A stretch of 64,000 bases of DNA. It comes from Deltaproteobacteria bacterium. Lineage in GTDB: Bacteria; Desulfobacterota; Desulfobacteria; Desulfobacterales; Desulfosarcinaceae. This document shows, in pieces, positions 45,236 to 52,557 of this stretch (its first letter is position 1; each line of letters begins with the position of its first letter). A program made the translations under genes and the position numbers. The stretch lies in NCBI GenBank assembly GCA_020444075.1, contig JAHLLR010000012.1:32146-96145 (forward strand), written 5' to 3'. The notes under the pieces are model-generated. The model was not told the DNA's origin. It ran no database searches and worked only from the letters and a program-made list of their open reading frames with translations.

Positions 45236-46513
45236 TTATTCCCCCGGCAGCTTTTCCAGGCGTGTCGGTTTGCCGGCCGTTTTACGGATTTCATTCCACT
45301 CCTGGCGGGTAATTACAGCCATGTCTCCCGGGAGACTGTCTATGATTTCGAAATAATCCAGATTGTATCGGTTCTTTACCACCTCGTCCCGCGGCTTGCA
45401 GCGCACCACGTATACCGTTTGGACGGATTGATGATCAAAGTCCCGCCAGACCTGTTCATCTTTCAACAACTGGTAATGGTGACCTTCCAGTGCTTTAATG
45501 ACCTTGGCCGAGTCAAAAGTGCCGGCCCGTTCAACGGCAGCTTTGTACTCGTACATGATGGTGTACGCGGAACCGGCAGAGGAACTGGGATAGCGCTGGT
45601 GTTCTTTTTGGAAATCCTCAACAAATTTGATGCCTCGTTCGTAGTTGTAGGTATACGGGATCTGCCAGCACCAGGGCAGCGTTCCCACCACCCCCTGCAT
45701 GGCTTTGGGGGTTCCGCGCTCAGCCATTCCGAGGGTCAGATTGGGCACCAGGACCTGCATCCGATCCTTCATGCCCATTTTGTGCGCCGAACGAATCGCA
45801 TTGGCCATTTCCTGGCCGAACAAAACCAGTACCAGGACATCCGGTTTCTCCTGATCGGCCTTTTTCAGCGCAGCGGTGAAATCGGTGGTGGGAAACGGTG
45901 TCAGCACACCCTTGTGAACGGATTTGTCTTCAGTGCCGCTGAATTTTCTCAACGACGCTTCCGTTGTCCAGCCCCATGTATAATCCGCCGTGATATAGAA
46001 GTATCTCTTGCCCTGAAAATTTTTGTTTAAATATGATGACATGGCCTTGGCCGCCATCCACGAATCGTAGCATTCCCTGAAAGTATGGCGTTTTGCCTCG
46101 GTTCCGGTGACCGTGGTGGAATAGGTCAGCGTACCGAAAAAGGGCACGCCTTTCTCCTGGCAGACCTTGGATACTGCTACGGCAACCGCACTGGAGGAAC
46201 CTCCGAAAACCATCTTCGCACCATTGGTGTCGATGGCGTGAGCGGCATTCTTGGCTGCAATTTCGGCGCTGGATTTGGTGTCGTAGGTGACCAGTTCGAT
46301 TTTTTGATTTAAAATGCCACCGGCGGCGTTGATTTCATTTTCCGCGAGATTGGCGGCTTTCCATTGATCCTTGCCCTGCATGGAGTAGGGGCCCGTTTCG
46401 GGATAGTTTAATGCAATTTTGACAGTGCCAGTGCTAGCCAAGGAAAACGATGTTGATAAAAGTAGGAAAAATCCAATGAAAATGAGGGTGAATACTGATC
46501 GGTCGTGTAGCAT
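45236..46513 (-). CDS. ABC transporter substrate-binding protein, branched-chain amino acid type
   Basis: 425 residues. A signal peptide (MLHDRSVFTLIFIGFFLLLS, cleaved near LAS) exports a periplasmic type I binding protein (Peripla_BP_6/LivJ-like): VKIALNYPETGPYSMQG, AAKNAAHAIDTNGAKMVFGG, YITADYTWGW. Such proteins bind branched-chain amino acids, amides or urea. No permease or ATPase gene is adjacent, so it is an orphan in this window. AAAGGAGAGAAAAA precedes the ATG. Confidence 0.88.
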   Translation of the reverse strand: MLHDRSVFTLIFIGFFLLLSTSFSLASTGTVKIALNYPETGPYSMQGKDQWKAANLAENEINAAGGILNQKIELVTYDTKSSAEIAAKNAAHAIDTNGAKMVFGGSSSAVAVAVSKVCQEKGVPFFGTLTYSTTVTGTEAKRHTFRECYDSWMAAKAMSSYLNKNFQGKRYFYITADYTWGWTTEASLRKFSGTEDKSVHKGVLTPFPTTDFTAALKKADQEKPDVLVLVLFGQEMANAIRSAHKMGMKDRMQVLVPNLTLGMAERGTPKAMQGVVGTLPWCWQIPYTYNYERGIKFVEDFQKEHQRYPSSSAGSAYTIMYEYKAAVERAGTFDSAKVIKALEGHHYQLLKDEQVWRDFDHQSVQTVYVVRCKPRDEVVKNRYNLDYFEIIDSLPGDMAVITRQEWNEIRKTAGKPTRLEKLPGE

Positions 46514-46966
46514 TTTTTCTCTCCTTTATTACCGGTTCAATCGGTTTATCTCTTTTTCAGGGCCTTTCCGCTCGATTGTTTGGTTAAATGAGGCCCACCC
46601 GCTTGTCGATTACTATCGTGAATCAAATTCTGATTTTAATGCTACAGCAACGAATGTGCCATTAAAATTTAGTAAACAAAACACACATAATGAAGATAAT
46701 TCAAAAATAGATAGCTCTGAATTTAATGATTTAAATTAAAATAACTGTATTTTTTAAAAAATCAGTTTCTTTTTAAAAAAAATACGCGAGGATTTTGAAA
46801 CAGCAGATTGGGAAAATGGGAAGGTCAACCCTCAGGATGGAAGATGATAGGCCGGAAGCACATTTTTCAGTGCTTCAGGATCGGTGATGGATTGACCGCG
46901 GTGGTAGTTCTAACCTAGCTGAACCGAGGATCCTTTGACCAAGATCCGGTTCTCTATGGAGGCGTT
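46514..46966. other. 453-bp AT-rich intergenic region with two hairpins
   Basis: No gene that I can support. 46600-46790 is far richer in A/T than the rest of the window, with poly-A/T runs near 46745-46785. Farther on are a perfect hairpin GAAGCAC-ATTTTTCA-GTGCTTC (46855-46876) and a larger one, GAACCGAGGATC / GATCCGGTTC (46921-46952), downstream of the 92-residue gene. It probably holds the promoter of the binding-protein gene. Confidence 0.5.
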
Positions 46967-47245
46967 TTACTGAAAGGACCAGTCGGCGTCTTTCATGGAT
47001 ACGAGGTCTCCGCTATTGCCATCGATGTGAAAGATTTTCCGGCTGCGGATATATTTTTTTGAACCGATGGCTTCCATGACATTTTCAGACAATGCTTTGC
47101 GTGAAAACCCCACGGTGACCTGCCAGTGGCGACCATCGTCGGCCATCTCCACCTCTTCCAGCAGTATGTCTTCAAACTTGCGGGTATCATACAGATCTCT
47201 GAGAAGATTCATGGCGGTTTGAACCGCTTCTTTAACCGTGAGCAT
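46967..47245 (-). CDS. Small hypothetical protein
   Basis: 92 residues, start MLTVKEAVQTAMNLLRDLYD, a mixed alpha/beta pattern with an amphipathic N-terminal helix and several beta strands (HWQVTVGFSRKA, RKIFHIDGNSGDLVSM). It resembles small soluble domains seen beside other hypothetical proteins; I do not recognise it. Divergent from the flavoprotein gene, with a 113-bp gap between. Confidence 0.6.
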   Translation of the reverse strand: MLTVKEAVQTAMNLLRDLYDTRKFEDILLEEVEMADDGRHWQVTVGFSRKALSENVMEAIGSKKYIRSRKIFHIDGNSGDLVSMKDADWSFQ

Positions 47246-47358
47246 TTAGCCTTTTCCTGATAGCGTTACCCCGCTGCCGGTTGAAAGGCGGGGCCGGAAA
47301 TGCCATTATTGTCCTGATTGTTGCCAGATCCGGATAGTCAAGTCAATGCGGAGATTGC

Positions 47359-48525
47359 ATGGGCAATGAAACATCATTCAGCTATAAGGGCGCATTGCTG
47401 ACGGCAGATGTCGTTATCGTCGGTGCAGGTCCATCCGGTTGCAGTGCGGCCTATGACTTGGCCATCAAAGGTTTTCGGGTTCTTCTTCTGGACCGGACCG
47501 ACTTCCCACGAAAGAAAACCTGTGCCGGCGGCCTGACGATCAAGGCGGCCCGTGCTCTTCGCTATCCCTTCGCCCCGGTCATCCAGAGAACTGTCTGCAA
47601 CCTGTCGGTCAGCTGCCGGATGCGCCATCGAAAGCTGCTGAAAAGCATTGATCCTATCTGCCACATGGTCGAACGGTCGGCCTTCGATTTTTTCTGCCTG
47701 AAAAAAACCGTGGCCGCCGGTGCCTGTTTTGCGGTTGTGAAACGGATCGACCGGATTGTGGAAGGCCATCGAACCGTTTCGTTGGTGACGGATTGCGGCT
47801 TGATTCGATCCCGTTTTTTAATTGGTGCCGACGGTGTCAACAGCCGGATCAGGCGACTGACGGCGCGATTTCCAGAATTTCAACGCGGGTTTGCCGTCGA
47901 GGGAATCCTGGATCGGGCGCCTTCCAAGGACCTGAGCATGGGATTTGATTTCGGCCGGGTCAGCGGCGGATATGGCTGGGTGTTCCCAAAAGAGAGCCAC
48001 ATGAACGTGGGACTTTATACCTCGAGGTCGGATGTTAAAATCACCCGTCAGGATCTGGTTGAATATGCGCTGGGAAGGATCGGCAGACCGATGCCGACGC
48101 GCATCACCGGTTACCCCCTGGGCATGGGGGGATGGCGGTATCGACCCGGCAGGGGGCGGGTGCTGCTCGTCGGTGACGCCGCCGGCTTGGTGGACCCGCT
48201 GCTTGGAGAAGGACTCTACCATGCCATCATCAGTGGTCAGCGTGCGGCGGCGGCTGTTGCAGTTGCCATGGATACCGGCAGCGATGCCTGCAAGGCATAC
48301 GCAAATGGGATGATGCCAATTCAACGCAATCTTCTTTTTTCCCAGTCTGCTTCGGCTTTTTTTTATCGGCTGCCGAGGATGGGGCTTCTGCTGGTCGCCT
48401 CCCCGCCGGTCAGAATTCCGCTGATGACGGGCTTTTCCCGAGGTATGCCCCTGCTGGATATTTTTATTAAGGCCTACCGATTCTGGTTCGGGTTATCCGT
48501 GCCTGCCGGCCGGAAACAGAATTAA
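47359..48525 (+). CDS. Geranylgeranyl-reductase-family FAD oxidoreductase
   Basis: 388 residues. A Rossmann FAD-binding motif DVVIVGAGPSGCSAAYDLA (about 14-32), PRKKTCAGGLTIKAARAL (family CxGG segment), GADGVNSRIRR and the second flavin motif GDAAGLVDPLLGEGLYHAI. Members reduce isoprenoid chains of archaeal lipids, chlorophyll or quinones; in bacteria the substrate is usually unknown. No C-terminal membrane segment is obvious. It is followed by a small Arg-rich gene. Confidence 0.88.
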   Translation: MGNETSFSYKGALLTADVVIVGAGPSGCSAAYDLAIKGFRVLLLDRTDFPRKKTCAGGLTIKAARALRYPFAPVIQRTVCNLSVSCRMRHRKLLKSIDPICHMVERSAFDFFCLKKTVAAGACFAVVKRIDRIVEGHRTVSLVTDCGLIRSRFLIGADGVNSRIRRLTARFPEFQRGFAVEGILDRAPSKDLSMGFDFGRVSGGYGWVFPKESHMNVGLYTSRSDVKITRQDLVEYALGRIGRPMPTRITGYPLGMGGWRYRPGRGRVLLVGDAAGLVDPLLGEGLYHAIISGQRAAAAVAVAMDTGSDACKAYANGMMPIQRNLLFSQSASAFFYRLPRMGLLLVASPPVRIPLMTGFSRGMPLLDIFIKAYRFWFGLSVPAGRKQN

Positions 48526-48649
48526 TTTTGACAGTGGCAAAAAATTGGGTAATAGTTCAGGCAGGATACCGGAACGAAATGATTTTTCTGATGGTCTTGC
48601 CGTGCCCCGGATTTCCATCCGCTAAGATCGGCAGCGGGGAAGGTGATTC

Positions 48650-48853
48650 ATGGAAAAAAAGATTACGGCCGTTGAGGTTGCGGACAACGGCGGCAGGCGC
48701 CGGATCGCGGATCGGCGGTTTCTGGTCACGGTACCATGCGACCGGGAACGGCGAACCAACTGGGATCGGCGCAGTGGATACGACCGCCGACTACGGCGTA
48801 TTCCTGAATATCCGGAAGATCGTCGGGTTGGCGAGGAAACCCTTTCCGATTAA
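48650..48853 (+). CDS. Small Arg-rich hypothetical protein
   Basis: 67 residues with a repeated D/E-R-R pattern: RRRIADRRF, ERRTNWDRRSGYDRRLRR. GGGGAAGGTG lies ahead of the ATG. The DRRSGxDRR motif occurs as short linkers in other bacterial proteins, but I do not know a function. Strong positive charge suggests nucleic-acid or acidic-partner binding. It overlaps the convergent thiamine-binding gene by 4 bp. Confidence 0.55.
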   Translation: MEKKITAVEVADNGGRRRIADRRFLVTVPCDRERRTNWDRRSGYDRRLRRIPEYPEDRRVGEETLSD

Positions 48854-49155
48854 GCTTGACCGAGCTTCGCCTTAACGCTCTTTACCTTGTCGGCCATGTG
48901 TTGATCCCGGTCCATGCGGGTCCCGAATTTCAGGGTGGTGGTGATTCGGGGGGCCCCCATGCGGTGAATTTCTTCGTGGCAGCGTCGGATGGCGGAAAAC
49001 ACCGCATCCCAATTCCCCTCGATGTTGGTGCCATAGGCATGCAGTTGAATGTCCAAACCGGCTTGCGTGAGAATCCGCTGGCAGGCGGCAACATAAGGTG
49101 AGACCGATACCCCCACGCCGATGGGGACGATGCAAAGATCTGCGATGACGTTCAT
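48850..49155 (-). CDS. MTH1187-family thiamine-binding protein
   Basis: 101 residues, a single ferredoxin-like domain. Family markers are MNVIADLCIVPIG at the N-terminus, SVSPYVAACQRIL, LHAYGTNIEGNWDAVFSAIRRCHE and TLKFGTRMD. Members form tetramers that bind thiamine or HMP, but their role is not firmly set. It stands alone; TTAAGTTC-like sequence and a possible AAAAAGAGGAAT ribosome site precede the ATG. The 80 bp upstream leads into the 121-bp repeat. Confidence 0.92.
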   Translation of the reverse strand: MNVIADLCIVPIGVGVSVSPYVAACQRILTQAGLDIQLHAYGTNIEGNWDAVFSAIRRCHEEIHRMGAPRITTTLKFGTRMDRDQHMADKVKSVKAKLGQA

Positions 49156-49235
49156 GTCTAATTCCTCTTTTTAGTTCGAAGGGGTAAAAGTTGAGCCTAT
49201 GCTTTCAAATTAATCAATACGAATAATCAAACCAA

Positions 49236-49356
49236 TTGAAGAACCTCGCAGCAAGCTGCGAGGAATCTTCGACCGTAAGGAATTCTGTCTATTTTTTTGG
49301 TTCGCTCGCTAACCCCGCCGCATGCGACGGGGCATGCGCTCGCTGTTGCGGTTCAA
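49236..49356. repeat. 121-bp dispersed two-hairpin repeat, copy 2
   Basis: Identical to 16468-16588 except at two positions (CATGCG for CAAGCG in the second hairpin loop, and GGGGCATG for GGGGAATG). It ends 18 bp from the metF stop. The same orientation on the + strand as copy 1, but opposite relation to its neighbouring gene. Confidence 0.88.
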
Positions 49357-49370
49357 CAAACCAACCATCC

Positions 49371-49405
49371 GTCCTCAGTCTTCCGTCTTCAGATTTCCGT
49401 CCTCA
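49371..49405. repeat. Heptad tract containing the metF stop
   Basis: Five heptads in phase: GTCCTCA, GTCTTCC, GTCTTCA, GATTTCC, GTCCTCA. The metF stop codon (49375-49377 on the reverse strand) and the last residues ED come from it. Confidence 0.8.
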
Positions 49406-50952
49406 GGCAACAACCGGCAGGTCGCCTGGCGGCAGAATCCGGCAATTTCACTGCCGTTGCTCTGGTGATCCCGCCGCAAGTGAAAATTAAGCCAGGACGA
49501 GGTGTTGTTCAGTTCCCACATGCGTGGGGGAACGCACCCGTCACACATCTCCTGGATCTTCCCATGAGCGGCCAACCGGTTGTGTGCGCGGAACCATACG
49601 CAACGCCGGTCCGGGTTTACTTCGCAGAAACCGTGACGGCTGCCGCCGCAGGCGCCGTTTCGGGTATGCTTGGGACATCCCGATTCGGGACACAGAAATC
49701 CCACGTGCTGGATGGCACAGTCGCCGCATTGCAGACACCCCAGCAGCATGCGTTTGATGGGGTGTTCGGCCAGGTGCATGAACAGCCGTCCGGCAATGCC
49801 GTTGTCCAGCGTCCTGCAGACCCTTCGATATACGGATGCCCACGGCGAATCGAAATTAAAAAACAGGTTGTGCGAGTGTCGCATCAGAGGATACAGCACC
49901 CGGTCGACGATCGGCACCGGCTGGGGGTGCCGACCGAAAAGCGGAGAAGTCACCGGGTCCGGCGGTATTTCGCGGAACGCATAAAAGCCATGGGGCTGGG
50001 GGTAGTTGAACCGGGGAATAAACGCCCGCCAATCGTCTTTGATCTGCGCCATGCGGTCAAGAATCATCCCCACCGTTGAAAAGTCCCGATGAATCCCGCC
50101 GATGTGAATGCCGCGGTACCCCAATCCCTTCATCACCGCCCCCAGGCGTGCCGCCCGCTCGATGGCTGCGCCTTTGCCCTGTTTCTTGTCCCGCCATTCC
50201 GACTGCACCGTGCGAAGGAGTTGGTCGGTAACCACAGCGCCTGGCACCCGCCCCTGGTTCATGATCTGGGCCGCGTTGGGGGTGAGCAGATAAACCGATC
50301 CCAGGGTAGGGACCTGAAGGCCCATGTGCCGTTGAATGCCGATCAGTTCGTGAAACTTGCGGGCATCGTAACCCAATTGGGTGATGACGAACTGAGCGCC
50401 GGCAGCTACCTTTCGGCTCATCTTGGCATACTGCGCCACGCATTCCCCTTCGGACTGCTTGAACGGCGAGACGGCACAGCCGGTGAAAAAACCGTCTGGG
50501 TCGCCGGCGGCGTTGACCCGCTGGCTGATCAGCATGAACATGATCTGCAGGTTTACCGAATCCAGGTCGAACACCGGTGCTCCCTGGCCTCCGAAGCCTT
50601 TGCCCGAATAATCGCCGGTAAGGGCCAGGATGTTTTTCATGCCCATCATGGCCAGTTGCAGGGCCCGGCTCTCCATTCCGACGCGGTTCATGTCCCGGCA
50701 GGTGAAGTGAACGATGACGTCCATGCCGATGGAAAAGATCCGATAACCGATGGCATCGGGGCTCAGTGACGGGTTGCCGCCGGGATTGTCCGTGATAGAG
50801 ACCGCGGATACGCGTCCGTCGGCGAAGGCATCTTTGGCAATACCCATGACCGTGTCCACCGCTCGTCCGGTGGATTCCCGTCCGGGTACCAACTCCAGCG
50901 TGACGACGAACTGCTCCGGGTCTGCGATGTCGGTCTGGAAAACGCGTAGCAT
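49375..50952 (-). CDS. metF: Methylenetetrahydrofolate reductase fused to a MetV-like Cys-rich domain
   Basis: 525 residues. The N-terminal 300 form a MetF TIM barrel (FVVTLELVPGRE; LALTGDYSGKG; GAQFVITQLGYD). The C-terminal 150 carry a Cys-rich domain, LQCGDCAIQHVGFLCPE, CPKHTRNGACGGS and CEVNPDRRCVW, like the MetV/MTHFR_C partner of acetogens and sulfate reducers, which accompanies MetF in the methyl branch of the Wood-Ljungdahl pathway. Here both are on one chain. I chose ATG at 50952, with GGGAGG 11-14 bases upstream; an in-frame ATG at 50979 has no space for a site. The stop lies in a heptad tract. Confidence 0.9.
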   Translation of the reverse strand: MLRVFQTDIADPEQFVVTLELVPGRESTGRAVDTVMGIAKDAFADGRVSAVSITDNPGGNPSLSPDAIGYRIFSIGMDVIVHFTCRDMNRVGMESRALQLAMMGMKNILALTGDYSGKGFGGQGAPVFDLDSVNLQIMFMLISQRVNAAGDPDGFFTGCAVSPFKQSEGECVAQYAKMSRKVAAGAQFVITQLGYDARKFHELIGIQRHMGLQVPTLGSVYLLTPNAAQIMNQGRVPGAVVTDQLLRTVQSEWRDKKQGKGAAIERAARLGAVMKGLGYRGIHIGGIHRDFSTVGMILDRMAQIKDDWRAFIPRFNYPQPHGFYAFREIPPDPVTSPLFGRHPQPVPIVDRVLYPLMRHSHNLFFNFDSPWASVYRRVCRTLDNGIAGRLFMHLAEHPIKRMLLGCLQCGDCAIQHVGFLCPESGCPKHTRNGACGGSRHGFCEVNPDRRCVWFRAHNRLAAHGKIQEMCDGCVPPRMWELNNTSSWLNFHLRRDHQSNGSEIAGFCRQATCRLLPEDGNLKTED

Positions 50953-51100
50953 GAGAAAGCGGACCTCCCTGTGATCCATCCCTTGGTGGTTTTAAGTCGC
51001 AATCTTAAATTATTCTTGAAAAAAATGCTCGCCGGGCCTAATTAATGCCGTTTTGCCTTTGGCGAGAAAATACCCAATGGATGTGAAAGGTGGTTGGTTC

Positions 51101-51511
51101 GTGAACGATTTCGATAAACACAAATGGCCGGCGGTGGTTTTTTTCCTGACCTGCGGCCTCTTTTTTTTCGGGTGTGTCTGGTACCTGTGGGCCGGTGCAC
51201 GGAATCCGGCATATTACTGGCAACCCGCTCCCGCGCTGACCGGTCAGCCGGCGGATCGGATTCTGGAAAAGAACGCATCTATGATTCTGGAAAAAAACCA
51301 TGGCGCGCGGGTTGACAGTGCCCGCATCGTCTATCGCGGCAACTGCAGCGGTACCCTTCACATGGACCTGTATATCCTCGAGTTGGACCCGCACTACGGC
51401 TATCCTCACCGGATCGAGGAAGATCAGGCGCGCAAGGGATTCCGTATGGGAGAGAATTATTTTCAGGTGCTTGCCGCCAGTGACGCCAAGATCAGCCTGA
51501 AGCGCCTTTAA
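51101..51511 (+). CDS. Membrane-anchored hypothetical protein
   Basis: 136 residues starting VNDFDKHKWPAVVFFLTCG from GTG; AAGGTGG lies 7 bases upstream. One N-terminal membrane anchor (about 10-30) is followed by a soluble domain of about 100 residues facing the periplasm (RVDSARIVYRGNCSG, DLYILELDPHYGYP). An in-frame TTG at 51053 or ATG at 51077 would lengthen the N-terminus. Not recognised; convergent with the Nudix gene. Confidence 0.65.
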   Translation: MNDFDKHKWPAVVFFLTCGLFFFGCVWYLWAGARNPAYYWQPAPALTGQPADRILEKNASMILEKNHGARVDSARIVYRGNCSGTLHMDLYILELDPHYGYPHRIEEDQARKGFRMGENYFQVLAASDAKISLKRL

Positions 51512-51523
51512 ATCCTTCCCCTT

Positions 51524-52411
51524 TCAGTTTAATTCCCTATATCTCACGGGCCGGCAGATACCCCGATGCCGCCACAGTCGTGAAAAAGGAGCGCCCACCG
51601 GCAGGACATCCGCTTCCAGTCGGTCGACGGCCACAGAAACGGTTTCAAGGGTGTAATCCGGGTCCCAGGGCTCGATGATCAGGGCGCTCTTGTCCAAGGG
51701 CCACAACCGCGGCATGATGGGGTCCGGCCAGGATCGGCTGCGAGTTTCGGCCATCAGGGAGTCAAGATCGGCGAAGGGCAGCATCTGGTGCAGGGTCACC
51801 AGGGTTGGCGGGCTTAGCGGAAGGGTGCCCCGTGCGTTTTCCGTCAGAGCCTTTCTGGGATTGATCCAGGTGCCGTGGACCGTTTCATGGTTGTCCGCCT
51901 GACAGTGTTGATTCTGCCCGACAGGTGCCACAAAAAAAAAGGTGTCGAAACGTCGCGGCATCAGCTCCGGGGTGATCCAGTGATGCCATCGTCCCAATTT
52001 GGAGACCGACAAGGCAAGGCTGCCATCCTGGATATGCCGGATGAAGGGGGTGCCTCCGTTGTTGACATGTTCAGGCCGGACGGATCCTTTCATGGGGGCA
52101 GCCAGCAGCAGCCCGGCCTCTTCCCAGGTTTCCCTGATTGCCGCAACGGCAAAGGGCAGCATGCGGTCCACCTCGCCATCCAGAGCCAGGGACAATCGAT
52201 CCGCGGGAAGATCTACATGATTTTGCCAGAAGGCCGCATTCATGTCTTCGGCTTCCAGGTTGCCGCCTGGAAAGACATAAGTCCCCGGCATAAATTTGCT
52301 GGCGGTGCTGCGGCGCAACAGATAGACTTCGATCTCCGCTTCGTGACTGCGGGCGAGAATGAGCGTGGCCGAAGGGGACGGTGTCGTGGAATGGAGGGAT
52401 TGAACGGTCAT
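51524..52411 (-). CDS. Nudix hydrolase, NUDT19-like
   Basis: 295 residues. A split Nudix box: YVFPGGNLEAED, an insertion of about 35 residues, then AAIRETWEEAGLLL with the REx2EE metal-binding helix. Large Nudix proteins with such an insertion resemble NUDT19, an acyl-CoA diphosphatase, but the substrate is not certain. It hydrolyses a nucleoside-diphosphate-linked compound with Mg2+. Ends 12 bp from the convergent membrane-anchored gene. Confidence 0.88.
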   Translation of the reverse strand: MTVQSLHSTTPSPSATLILARSHEAEIEVYLLRRSTASKFMPGTYVFPGGNLEAEDMNAAFWQNHVDLPADRLSLALDGEVDRMLPFAVAAIRETWEEAGLLLAAPMKGSVRPEHVNNGGTPFIRHIQDGSLALSVSKLGRWHHWITPELMPRRFDTFFFVAPVGQNQHCQADNHETVHGTWINPRKALTENARGTLPLSPPTLVTLHQMLPFADLDSLMAETRSRSWPDPIMPRLWPLDKSALIIEPWDPDYTLETVSVAVDRLEADVLPVGAPFSRLWRHRGICRPVRYRELN

Positions 52412-52557
52412 GAATCAGCAGAGCCCCTTTCCGTCGTCTTACAGCGCCAGGTTGATGGTTGAAGGGGTAACCATGTGAATGATTGATTTCGAATTAACTT
52501 ATTTGTATTTATTGAAAATTACAAATTCAAAGCTAAATATTCATACCTTTTTTTCGT

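Noticed and set aside
49297..50079. Forward frame beginning MVRSLTPPHATG
   Set aside because: Its start lies in the 121-bp repeat, and the copy at 16529-16720 opens with nearly the same peptide only because the repeat is shared; it then runs antisense to metF.
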